This document shows, piece by piece, positions 16,410-26,200 of a DNA stretch of 41,215 bases; position 1 is the first letter of the stretch; the number at the start of each line of letters is the position of its first letter. The notes under the pieces are model-generated. The model was not told the origin of the DNA and did not search any database. It saw only the letters and a list, made by a program, of their open reading frames with translations. This stretch comes from Bacillota bacterium. GTDB lineage: Bacteria > Bacillota > Clostridia > Lachnospirales > Lachnospiraceae. A program made the position numbers and the translations under genes. The stretch spans positions 1 to 41,215 of the forward strand of contig JAEZZO010000074.1 of assembly GCA_023418475.1 (NCBI GenBank), given 5' to 3'.

Positions 16410-18278
16410 TTACGCTGTTCTTTCAAACTGGGAATTGTACAGCTTCGCATAGAAGCCGCCCTTTGCCAGCAGCTCTTCATGATTGCCCTGCTCCACAATA
16501 TCTCCCTCATTCATGACTAGGATTAAATCCGCATCACGTATAGTAGATAGGCGATGTGCAATAATAAAGCTGGTACGTCCCTTCATTAAGGTATCCATTG
16601 CCTTCTGGATTAATATTTCGGTTCTGGTATCAACGGAGCTGGTAGCTTCATCCAAGATTAAGATTTTTGGATCAGCAAGAATTGCTCTTGCAATCGTCAG
16701 CAGCTGCTTCTGACCCTGCGATACGTTACTGGCTTCTTCATTCAAAACCATTTTATAACCATCCGGAAGGGTTGAGATGAAATGGTGTACATGAGCAGCC
16801 TTGGCGGCATTTATAACCTCTTCATCGGTTGCATCTAATTTGCTGTAGCGGATATTCTCCAGGATGGAGCCGTTGAAGAGCCAGGTATCCTGAAGTACCA
16901 TTCCGAAGAGTTTTCGAAGATCACTGCGGTCAAATGCCTGTATATTATGACCATCAATTAAGATCTCTCCGCTATTGATATCATAGAAGCGCATCAAAAG
17001 CTTTACCATTGTAGTTTTACCTGCTCCGGTTGGACCGACAATTGCTATCTTCTGACCTTTTGAAACCTTCGCACTAAAATCATTGATAATGATTTTATCC
17101 GGATTATAACCAAAATGTACATTCTTGAATTCTACACTGCCGTTAATCGCACGGATGGATACAGGATTTTCAATCGTCTGGACCTCTTCCTTCTCTTCCA
17201 GAAACTCAAAGACTCTTTCAGCTGCAGCAGCGGTGGACTGGAACATGTTGGCAACCTGGCTAAGCTGACCGATTGGCTGCGTAAACAATCTGATATATTG
17301 GAAGAAGGATTGAATCTGACCAATTTTGATTTTACCATGGATTGCCAGATAACCTCCAAGGATGGCAACACCGACATAACCAATATTTCCGATAAATTGC
17401 ATAACAGGCATCATCAAGCCAGATAGAAATTGTGACTTCCAGGCTGATTCATAGAGCTTCTCGTTCTTTTCGCTAAATTCCTTCATGGATTCAGCTTCTT
17501 TATTAAATACCTTAATGATATTATGACCACCGTATACTTCTTCGACCTGACCATTTACATGACCTAGGTAATCCTGCTGTTGTTTGAAGTATTTTTGTGA
17601 TTTTTTCACAACACCGCTTACTACAATGCCGGAAAGGGGAAGTACCAAAAGCGCCAGCAATGTCAGAGGAATACTGATTGTCAGCATCATAATCAATACA
17701 CCGACAATTTGAATCACCGAAGTGATTAACTGCATCAAACTTTGGTTCAAGCTGTTGCTTAAGGTATCAATATCATTGGTTACTCTGGATAATATTTCAC
17801 CATGAGAGGTGGTATCAAAATAATTCATCGGCATACGGTGAATTTTCTCGGAGATATCGTTACGGAGCTTATAACTAATTTTCTGTGTGATATCTGTGAT
17901 AAAAAATCCCTGGATCAGAGAAAATAATGCACTGGTTCCGTATAATACCACTAAGGTAAGTAATATTTTCTTGATCGCATCAAAATCAATGCCGGGTCCG
18001 CCGCCTATTTTACGGAAAATACCTTCCGCGATTTTTGTTGTGGCATCACCCATGATATTAGGTCCTATAATGGTGAATATGGAACTGCCGATTGCAAATA
18101 AAAATACTATAAAAAAGGCTAATTTAAAAGAAGAAAGACTCTTAATTAATTTTCTCATCGTACCTTTAAAATCTTTTGCTTTTTCACCGGCCATCATTCC
18201 CGGAGGACCTCCATGCCCCATTCCTTTTCTGGGTGGTCTTGTTATCGGAGTTTGTTGTTTTGTCTCTTCATTACTCAT
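16410..18278 (-). CDS. ABC exporter half-transporter, catalytic-site subunit (MdlB/BmrD-like)
   Basis: This 622-aa half-transporter has six TM helices (about 52-335) followed by an ATPase domain. Walker A is GPTGAGKT (415-422), Walker B LILDEA with catalytic E544, and the switch is H575 (AHRLST). The signature is VSQGQKQ, with Gln in place of the first Gly. The cytosolic N-terminus is rich in Gly, Pro and Met (KGMGHGGPPGMM). It forms a heterodimer with the gene just upstream, whose end it overlaps by 8 bases; AAAGGAGG and this overlap fix the start at 18278. Probable multidrug exporter under MarR control; the substrate is unknown. Confidence 0.92.
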   Translation of the reverse strand: MSNEETKQQTPITRPPRKGMGHGGPPGMMAGEKAKDFKGTMRKLIKSLSSFKLAFFIVFLFAIGSSIFTIIGPNIMGDATTKIAEGIFRKIGGGPGIDFDAIKKILLTLVVLYGTSALFSLIQGFFITDITQKISYKLRNDISEKIHRMPMNYFDTTSHGEILSRVTNDIDTLSNSLNQSLMQLITSVIQIVGVLIMMLTISIPLTLLALLVLPLSGIVVSGVVKKSQKYFKQQQDYLGHVNGQVEEVYGGHNIIKVFNKEAESMKEFSEKNEKLYESAWKSQFLSGLMMPVMQFIGNIGYVGVAILGGYLAIHGKIKIGQIQSFFQYIRLFTQPIGQLSQVANMFQSTAAAAERVFEFLEEKEEVQTIENPVSIRAINGSVEFKNVHFGYNPDKIIINDFSAKVSKGQKIAIVGPTGAGKTTMVKLLMRFYDINSGEILIDGHNIQAFDRSDLRKLFGMVLQDTWLFNGSILENIRYSKLDATDEEVINAAKAAHVHHFISTLPDGYKMVLNEEASNVSQGQKQLLTIARAILADPKILILDEATSSVDTRTEILIQKAMDTLMKGRTSFIIAHRLSTIRDADLILVMNEGDIVEQGNHEELLAKGGFYAKLYNSQFERTA

Positions 18279-20514
18279 AATCCAATTCCTCCTTTGACAA
18301 TTGGGAAGATGCAATTTGTTGATAAACTTCACAATTTTTTAGTAATTCCTTATGTGTTCCCTTACCTACAATGCGTCCTTCGTCCAAAACCAGAATTTGC
18401 TCTGCGTTCATTATGGTACTGATTCTTTGTGCTACTATGATAATGGTGCTGTCTGCAAGTTCTTCCTTCATAGTTTTACGCAACTTTGCGTCGGTCTGGT
18501 AATCCAGAGCGGAGAAACTATCATCAAAAACATAGAGTTCAGGCCGATTGGCAATTGCACGCGCAATAGATAAACGCTGCTTCTGGCCACCGGATACATT
18601 TGTACCGTTCTGTGCAATGGCTGTTTGATAGCCTTCCGGCTTTGTATCAATGAATTCTTCTGCTTGTGCTATACGAGCCGCTTTTTTCATCTGCTCATCA
18701 TCAGCCTGAGAATTACTGAATTTAATATTGGATTCAATTGTACCAGTGAATAACACTCCTTTTTGAGGTACAAAGCCGAGCTTGGAGCGAAGCGTGCTTT
18801 GATTCATTTTCCTAAGATCAGTTCCATTGAGCAGGATTTTTCCTCCAGTAACGTCATAGAATCTGGGAATTAGATTAATTAAGGTTGATTTACCGCTGCC
18901 GGTACTTCCTATAATAGCAGTTGTCTCGCCGGGTTTGGCTGTAAAGGTAATATCGGAAAGTACATCCTCGTCGGCGTTAGGGTAACGGAAATTCACATGA
19001 TCAAATTCCAGAAATCCCTTTTTACCAGAGGTACTTATTTCTTCCTTATCTGGATTGTAGATAGAAGTCTTTGTTTCCAGTATTTCATCGATACGTTTTG
19101 CTGCAACGGAGGCTCTCGGCAGCATAACCGATATCATGGTAAGCATGAGGAAGGACATGATAATCTGCATGGTATATTGAATAAACGCGATCATATCACC
19201 TACCTGAATGGTTCCATTATCAATTCCCTTTGAGGATACCCATATAATCAGAACAGAAACAAAATTCATAATTAAGAACAGAATAGGAAACATAAAGGTC
19301 ATAACACGGTTAACAAACAGGCTGTTTTTTGTTAAATCAAGGTTAGCTTTATCGAAGCGTTTCTTCTCATGTTCTACGGTACTAAAAGCACGGATAACCG
19401 GAAGACCGGTCAATATCTCACGCATAACAAGATTAATACGGTCAACCAATTTCTGCATCAGCTTAAATTTTGGCATAGCCAAAATTAATAAAACCGCAAA
19501 TAATGCAAATACAGCACCTACTGCAACAACTAAGATCCAGGACATGGAGCTTTCCGTTCGGATAACATTGACAATGGCACCAAAGGCCAGAATAGGAGAA
19601 TAGATCACGATACGGATTATCCATACCATAAGCATTTGTACCTGTTGGATATCGTTGGTGCTTCTGGTGATCAAAGATGCTGTGGAAAATTGATCCATTT
19701 CTTTGTTAGAGTAGGATAAGACTTTTGCAAACACACTGCTTCGCAGATCTCGCCCCATTTTGGCAGATACTCTCGCAGCAATGAATGTAACCAGAATGGA
19801 GGCAATCATTCCAACAAGTGCCAGTCCTAACATGAGAGCACCATTATATAATATATAATCGGTCTGCATCTTACCTACATCAATACCGATGGCTTCATAT
19901 TCGGATTTCACATAGGCTGCGCTGGAGGAGGTTAACAGTGTGCCGGACATGGCAGAGGTCTGTTCTCTGATTGCCTTTATTACAGGAGTCAGAGCCTGAG
20001 CAGGCATTTTGGTAAGTACGGTGAAGATGTCTACATCCTTCTCCTTGGTACCGGGTGCCAGTTTGTCAAGAAGCTGCTGCCTCATTTGAACGGAACGGTC
20101 CGAGTTGTCTTCAAAGCCATATACTAACAGAAGAGAAGGTGCCATTGCATCTGTCAGCGCACTCTTTTCTTCTCCGTCCCAGAGATACAACGGATCACTT
20201 TTTAACAGGGGATATTTCTTTAAATAATCTGACCATTCTTTTTCACTGTAGTTTTTTTGGTCAAGCGCGGTATAATGTGGCAGTACAACCTTCTTTTCTG
20301 CATCCGTCAGGAAGAGAGTCACCTTATCAAACTCAGTTTTTCTGATAACGGACGGAATAGGGCTGTCAATTCCGCTTTTCATAATACCGGTATTGATAAT
20401 ATCGGAGGTATAGGTCGGAAGTGCCAAATCGCAGTTAGCCTGAATCACTAACAATACGATAACAATCAGAAGTGATACAACCGAGTTCTTTAAAAATTTA
20501 ACAAGTTTTAACAT
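18271..20514 (-). CDS. ABC exporter half-transporter, degenerate-site subunit (MdlA/BmrC-like)
   Basis: This 747-aa half-transporter has TM1 at about 10-30, then an unusual insertion of about 190 residues (about 40-225) predicted outside the membrane, then the remaining helices (about 225-460) and an ATPase domain. Walker A is GSTGSGKS (536-543), the signature is a canonical VSGGQ (640-644), but Walker B is YVFDDS with D665 where Glu is needed, and the switch His is Gln696 (AQRIST). This is the pattern of asymmetric heterodimeric exporters. A GAAAGGA ribosome binding site precedes the ATG. It follows the MarR gene by 58 bases and overlaps its partner gene. Confidence 0.93.
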   Translation of the reverse strand: MLKLVKFLKNSVVSLLIVIVLLVIQANCDLALPTYTSDIINTGIMKSGIDSPIPSVIRKTEFDKVTLFLTDAEKKVVLPHYTALDQKNYSEKEWSDYLKKYPLLKSDPLYLWDGEEKSALTDAMAPSLLLVYGFEDNSDRSVQMRQQLLDKLAPGTKEKDVDIFTVLTKMPAQALTPVIKAIREQTSAMSGTLLTSSSAAYVKSEYEAIGIDVGKMQTDYILYNGALMLGLALVGMIASILVTFIAARVSAKMGRDLRSSVFAKVLSYSNKEMDQFSTASLITRSTNDIQQVQMLMVWIIRIVIYSPILAFGAIVNVIRTESSMSWILVVAVGAVFALFAVLLILAMPKFKLMQKLVDRINLVMREILTGLPVIRAFSTVEHEKKRFDKANLDLTKNSLFVNRVMTFMFPILFLIMNFVSVLIIWVSSKGIDNGTIQVGDMIAFIQYTMQIIMSFLMLTMISVMLPRASVAAKRIDEILETKTSIYNPDKEEISTSGKKGFLEFDHVNFRYPNADEDVLSDITFTAKPGETTAIIGSTGSGKSTLINLIPRFYDVTGGKILLNGTDLRKMNQSTLRSKLGFVPQKGVLFTGTIESNIKFSNSQADDEQMKKAARIAQAEEFIDTKPEGYQTAIAQNGTNVSGGQKQRLSIARAIANRPELYVFDDSFSALDYQTDAKLRKTMKEELADSTIIIVAQRISTIMNAEQILVLDEGRIVGKGTHKELLKNCEVYQQIASSQLSKEELDYE

Positions 20515-20572
20515 ACGGCAGTCCTTTCTTTCAATAGTTTCAAATGCTAATTACTATAATATTTCGATGTTC

Positions 20573-21010
20573 CTATGTTTTACTGCTGGATTGTATGTTG
20601 CCTTTCAATTTATTGGAAAGTAATAATAAAGTATGAAGTTCTTCATCACTAAAACCGGTAAATAATTGTTCAACCAATAAAATCATAAATTCTTCTGAAT
20701 GCTTTGCCATATGATGGCCTTCTGCTGTCAGAAAAACGCGCATTATCCGCTTATCCGTTTCATCCGGGACACGGTATACATAATGATTTGCCTCCAGTTT
20801 ATTCAGCATTCCGGTTATAGTAGCCGGAGTACATAGATTTTTTTCCGCCAGATCCTTCTGAGTAACTCCTTCGTTATTACGTATAATTGACAGCAGTTTA
20901 GGCTGACCGGGGTATAAGTGCTTTTTACTCATCGTATGATAAGAACTCTGATGAACATACTTTATAACCTCAGACAAGGTCCCCAGCAGTTCTTTCAACT
21001 CTGGATTCAT
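20573..21010 (-). CDS. MarR-family transcriptional regulator
   Basis: This 145-aa winged-helix repressor is the first gene of the exporter operon. The recognition region reads VTQKDLAEKNLCTPATITGM and the wing RVPDETDKRIMRVFLTAEG. AAAGGAGGA precedes the ATG. The strong promoter and palindrome about 200 bases upstream make self-repression, relieved by a ligand of the pump, the natural model, as for other MarR-ABC pairs. The ligand is unknown. Confidence 0.93.
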   Translation of the reverse strand: MNPELKELLGTLSEVIKYVHQSSYHTMSKKHLYPGQPKLLSIIRNNEGVTQKDLAEKNLCTPATITGMLNKLEANHYVYRVPDETDKRIMRVFLTAEGHHMAKHSEEFMILLVEQLFTGFSDEELHTLLLLSNKLKGNIQSSSKT

Positions 21011-21194
21011 TTCGTGAAAATTCCTCCTTTCACAGTCGTGTAAGCAGCATATTTACAGTTCATAAAAGACTGTATTTTATTCAGCTGTTTTGTCTTATAT
21101 TCCTGCCTGCATAATCTGTTTGGTACATCTTCTCTAATAGAGCTTCCCATTCACAACAGCATACAGGATAGGGACAAATTGTTAGAGGACTAAC

Positions 21195-21210
21195 AATTAG
21201 GCGCCTAATT
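21195..21210. promoter_or_regulatory. 16-bp perfect palindrome, likely MarR operator
   Basis: AATTAGGCGCCTAATT is its own reverse complement and sits at the predicted start point of the minus-strand marR promoter. A second inverted repeat, GTTAG/CTAAC (21181-21194), adjoins it. Size and place fit MarR-type repression; binding is inferred. Confidence 0.65.
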
Positions 21211-21217
21211 AAATCGT

Positions 21218-21245
21218 ATTATAGCATAACTCCGTTATATGTCAA
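21218..21245 (-). promoter_or_regulatory. Strong promoter of the marR-exporter operon
   Basis: Read on the minus strand, a perfect TTGACA (21240-21245) and a perfect TATAAT (21218-21223) are 16 bp apart. The transcript would have a leader of about 200 nt before marR. Confidence 0.8.
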
Positions 21246-21609
21246 TCACATAAATATAAAAAATTACTAAAATCAGAATGAAAAAGTATACAAAATAACG
21301 AAATCTACGTGATAGAAAGAAATACACTGATTAGCACGACAAAAGCCTCTGCATCAGACCTTTGCCTGACTAATATCATACTAAAATAACTAAAGTGTTG
21401 CCAATTATATTGAAAAACATACCACTTATATGGAATGTATGGACTATAAAACATGAGTTGATATAATGAAAGATCAAGAAAAAGATGGAATACTTAATCG
21501 GTAAGATACATTGCAATGTAGTAAGGTCAATAATGAATGATACGGGGAGATAGGTAATTGTGAAATGGGGGTTAAACCCTCCAAAAGAACGGAGAGTTAG
21601 ATAAGGATA
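21246..21609. other. Intergenic stretch without a recognisable gene
   Basis: About 360 AT-rich bases separate the MarR promoter from a decayed membrane gene. Frames here are short and lack ribosome binding sites. GGGGGTT/AACCCTCC near 21567-21582 can form a small hairpin. I see nothing else I can support. Confidence 0.4.
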
Positions 21610-21879
21610 TTGAGGTATGTATTGAAAAATCTGCATACCTGTATTCTGTATAATGGGTCCGGCATAACCTATTGTCTGATAGCACCGTTGATTCTTGGTG
21701 TTTCGTTACTTTATCCAAAAGAAGCATATAAGTCAACCCTATCTGTCATAGCTTATACCGGACTGTTTATTGGAACTCTTAATGTGATAACCTGGTTTGT
21801 CAGGATGTCAGAAAGCTGGTAGATGCGTGATTTACATTTACCGCTGCTGGTATTATTAATCTTTGGATTGCTTTCTACT
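21610..21879 (+). pseudogene. Small membrane protein interrupted by a stop codon
   Basis: From a TTG, 70 codons encode two hydrophobic helices (ITYCLIAPLILGVSLL and LSVIAYTGLFIGTLNVITWF). After the TAG at 21820-21822 the same frame continues with a further helix (DLHLPLLVLLIFGLLS). This reads like one three-helix protein broken by a nonsense change. There is no clear ribosome binding site at the start, and the 3' part runs into the end of the minus-strand aminotransferase gene. I do not recognise the family. Confidence 0.4.
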
Positions 21880-22972
21880 TCAAAACCTGTAATATCACAT
21901 CAAGCAGCTGATCGTTCCTTTCCGGTGACATAAAACAGAAACGAATAAACTTGTTATTCAAGAACGGAAAGGTGGAGCAATCCCGGATCATCAGTCCTCT
22001 TCGGATTGCTGCTTCGAACAAATCCATGGAAGTTACATCGTCCTTCAGTATTTTTATCAGGATAAAATTTGCTGTCGGTGCATAATAACGCAGATTAGTA
22101 CATTGCTCCAGGCGCTTGCAGATGCGTTCCCGCTCTCCTGCAATCAAGCTGCGGGTATCACTGATATACGCATCATCAGAGAACATAATCTCTCCGGCAA
22201 TGGCAGCTAGACTATTGATTGTCCAGGGGTTCTTGCGCTGATTGATTTCCTTCAGCAGATCGGCATTACCACATATTGCATAACCAAGACGCAGTCCAGG
22301 AGCTGCAAAAAATTTAGAGATACCGCGGAGAATAATGATATTATTATAATACTCCGTGAGAGGAGCAGAGGTTACCTTCTGTACATCCTCGGCAAATTCC
22401 ACATAGGTTTCGTCCACCATAACGAAGATGCCTTTCTGCTTGCAGATATCCAGAATTTGTCGCATTTCATTTCTGGAAATGGCAGTAGAGGTAGGGTTGT
22501 TGGGATTACAGATTGCAAGAAGGTCCACATCAGCCGTCAGTTCCGCCTCAAGCTTTCCAATATCCAGAATAAAGTTCCGATCCTCCTCCAGACGGTGATA
22601 GCGTGTCACACCGCCTTCCAAAGAAACCTCACGTTCATACTCTGAATAGGTCGGTCCGATAATTAGGGCCTTTTTGGGATGCTTTATCTGGATGAAAAGG
22701 GAAATTAATTCTGTGGAGCCATTACCGACAATAATATTTTCCAGTTCAGTATGGACATAGTCAGCGATCTGCCTGCGCAGATCCGTATAATCCCTGTCCG
22801 GGTAGCTCATAATGGCATCGATTTTTCCGGCAAGGGTAGAGCGCAGCTTCGGAGAGATGCCAAGAGGATTTACATTAGCGGAGAAGCTTGTAATATCCTC
22901 TTTCTTTATGCCGTAAAGCTTTTCAATTGTTTCTAAGTCACTTCCGTGAAAATGATCCGTATGTTTTATCAT
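21875..22972 (-). CDS. PLP-dependent aminotransferase, CobD/HisC type (L-threonine-phosphate decarboxylase-like)
   Basis: This 365-aa fold-type I PLP enzyme has FSANVNPLGISP (30-41), GNGSTELI (83-90), CNPNNPTS (155-162), DETYVEF (187-193) and the Schiff-base Lys K220 in RGISKFFAAPGLRLGY. The early HGSDLE and SANVNPLG blocks are as in CobD, which makes aminopropanol phosphate for cobalamin, rather than in HisC. No other cobalamin or histidine gene is nearby, so the pathway is open. The frame is open up to 23128, but the MIKHTDHFHG start has an AAAGG-type site and matches family starts. Confidence 0.85.
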   Translation of the reverse strand: MIKHTDHFHGSDLETIEKLYGIKKEDITSFSANVNPLGISPKLRSTLAGKIDAIMSYPDRDYTDLRRQIADYVHTELENIIVGNGSTELISLFIQIKHPKKALIIGPTYSEYEREVSLEGGVTRYHRLEEDRNFILDIGKLEAELTADVDLLAICNPNNPTSTAISRNEMRQILDICKQKGIFVMVDETYVEFAEDVQKVTSAPLTEYYNNIIILRGISKFFAAPGLRLGYAICGNADLLKEINQRKNPWTINSLAAIAGEIMFSDDAYISDTRSLIAGERERICKRLEQCTNLRYYAPTANFILIKILKDDVTSMDLFEAAIRRGLMIRDCSTFPFLNNKFIRFCFMSPERNDQLLDVILQVLK

Positions 22973-23148
22973 ATCAAAGACCTTGCCTTTCTTCAAAAAA
23001 TCCCATATACCACCGCGTAATGCAACGAAACAGGTTCGGCTTCGCAACAGAAGTACTGATCGGATGTACAGCAATGGAATATGACTTGTCTGTGCATTGT
23101 AAGCTGTTACAAATTCCAGGCTGTGCATTCGGTATGTACTAGATTTTT

Positions 23149-23178
23149 TTTACACATTGAATTATAATTACATATTAT
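23149..23178 (+). promoter_or_regulatory. Possible promoter of the four-gene operon
   Basis: TTTACA (23149-23154) and TATTAT (23173-23178) are 18 bp apart, about 80 bp before the ribosome binding site of the first large gene. Confidence 0.4.
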
Positions 23179-23272
23179 AGCTGTTTATTTGTAAAATGCA
23201 ATCTTTCACAGACTTTTATTCATGAGCTGATATAAGAAGCTGAAACTATAAAAGAACTTGAGGTGACCGAAG

Positions 23273-26200
23273 ATGAAGGAAAAAATTGAACGTTTTTCCA
23301 GAGGAGAATTTGAATATGAGCTTCCTTATGTATGCCTTTCAGAGGAAGAAATTAAGCTGTCAGCAGAAGCGGGAAAAACTTATGAAGGAACCTTTACGAT
23401 CAGTAATAGCGTAGGTAGAACAATGCAAGGATGTGTTTATTCCTCTAACCGGCTGATGCAGATCACAAATTCAGAGTTTCAAGGTGAATTAAATACAATA
23501 ACCTACCGCTTTGATGCACAGACTCTGCGTGTGTGCTCAGAAACAAAGGGTGAGTTTTATATTATTAGTGACTGCCGGGAGGTATCACTTCCTTTTACTG
23601 TTATTACGGAAGCTCCTTACTGTGTGTCTTCTTTAGGTAAAATCAAGGATTTGTTTCAGTTTACGAATTTAGCGAAGACGGATTGGTCTGAAGCAAAGAG
23701 GGTGTTTAAGTCTGAGGAATTTCAGCGTGTTTTTTTGGATAGCGAAGAACAATATAAAGTAATATACCAGAATTTGATCAATAAAACATCAACCAGCCAG
23801 GCTCTCGAGGAATTTCTGATTGCTGTACATAAGAAGACGGCTGTCAGGCTGGAGGTAGATAAAACATGGATAGAATATGGTGTTTTGAATGAAGTAATCA
23901 CAGACAAAGTAGTGCTTACAAGAAGCCAGTGGGGTTATTCGGAAATCCGCGTGAGTACGGATGCACCATTTCTTAAACTGGAACAGAAATTGCTATGGGC
24001 GGATCGTTTTGAAGGAAATGTCCAGCCTATCTCCTATACAGTGGATCCAAAGCTTTTAAGATGCGGTAATAATTTCGGGCATATCTGGATAAAAACAGCC
24101 CATCAGACGATTACTGTAGCAATACTTTGTAAATATAAAAGGGCAGAACGTAAGCTAGATATCAGCCGTCAGAAACAAAAAAATGAATATACTTTAGCGG
24201 ATACTTACTTAAGCCTTCGGCTGAAGCGTATTAATTATGCAGAATACCTGGAGGAAACAGGGGTGGTTATTGAAAAACTGCCGGGACCGGAGATCAGCTA
24301 TAGCAGAGATTTGATGAAAACCCATCTAGCCGTTATCGCAGGTAAAAATACACTGGCAGAAGAGTTCCTGTCTGATTTTGCCAAAGAGGAAGTGATCTTG
24401 AGGAAACGTTCTGTTCCGGAATACTGCGCCTACCTTTACCTGAACGCCTTATACCGGAAAGATGATGCAGTGATTTTAAATGCCGCGGATACACTTCGTG
24501 CTTATTATACAAATGGTTATCATGACTGGCGGATATTATGGTTTCTGCTCTATACGGATAAGCTTTATGAACGAAATAAAAAGAAGAAACTGGAGGATAT
24601 CAGAGAACAGTTTGAACTAGGCTGCAGAAGTCCTATTTTATATTACGAAGCAATCTGCATCGTGAATGAAGAACCTTATTTTATCAATGAATTATCTGAT
24701 TTTGAAATACAGGTATTTAATTATGGCATTAAAAACTGGATATTATCAAGAGAAGCTGCAAATCAATATACCTATTTAGCAGGTAAGAAAAAGGTATTTC
24801 ATCCGTTGATTTTCCGAGGACTTATGAAGTTATATGATGAATTTGATCAAGTAGAGATATTGTCCGCTATCTGCAGTCTATTGATCAAAGGAATGAAAAA
24901 GTCAGAAAAATATCACGAATGGTATCGTTTGGGCGCAGAAGCGCAGCTGCATATTACAGGACTTTATGAATATTATATGTATTCCATTGGTGACAATTTG
25001 CTGAATAAAGTTGCGCAACCGGTGTTGTTATATTTCATTTACAATAGTAATTTGAGTGATTCCAAAAAGGCATTTTTATATGCAAGTGTTGTAAAAAACA
25101 AAGATATTAATGAAGCGGTTTATCGCTCTTATTATAAAAAAATGGAAGTATTCACCCTGAAAATGCTTGAGGAGCATTCGATTAACAGGGACCTTGCTAT
25201 ATTATACCATGAGTTTCTGAGTAAGATCATAAGCGTTCCGGAGGAAAGCCGGTATTTACCGTATATTCTATATCGAAATGAGCTGGTTTGCAGTAATCCG
25301 AACATGGTAAGTGTAATTGTATTACACAAAGAATATAATACAGAAGAATGTGTACCACTAAAGCAAGGAAAAGCACAGGTAGATATCTATTCCGGTAATG
25401 CAGTAGTATTTTTTGCGGATGCCTATGGTAACCGATATAACTCTTCGGTGGAATATACCTTAACACCTTTTATGAATACGGAAGAATATGAGAAATACTG
25501 TATTGAATATAGCAGTCATCCGATGCTTCTGCTGCATTTGTTTGACCGTTACCAAAGCTATCGAATCCTTAGCAGCGATTCAATCGAGCTGAGAAAAAAG
25601 ATATTTACAATGGACGGATTATCCAAAGAATATAGGGCTCTTAGTTGCCAGGCATTAATAGATTATTATTATGAGAACTATGATGATGAATTATTAGACC
25701 ATTATCTTGACCAATTAGAGCTAAGCTATGTAAGGCAGAATGAGCGGCCGAAATACACTGAATTAATGATGATCAGAGGATTATACCAGAAGGCACTGAA
25801 GGCGATAGAGAAATACGGTATGGAAGGAATTCCGGTTAGCAGAGTGGTTAAACTTTGTTCAGGATTTATGAAGTTGACGGTGACAGATGTGATTCCGGTA
25901 AATTTAGTAAGCCTGTGTTACTATGCCTTCTCCCAGGATAAGTATGATGAAGCGGTTCTTCGCTGTTTGATTAGTTCTTTTAGCGGCTCCACCAGAGAAA
26001 TGTTTCGCATCTGGCAGGCAGCTATGGAGTTTGAATTGCCAAGTCATGATCTGGAGGAACGGCTTCTGATGCAGATACTATTTGCAGGGAGTTATATTGA
26101 AGATAGTTATACGGTATTTTTCTCCTATTATAAAGAGGTTTCGAACCATATTTTGGTAAAGGCATTTCTATCCTATTATGCATACCGTTATCTGGTACAT

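Noticed and set aside
21376..21636. 86-codon minus-strand frame with aromatic-rich sequence
   Set aside because: There is no ribosome binding site, the composition looks like translated AT-rich noncoding DNA, and it overlaps the decayed membrane gene.
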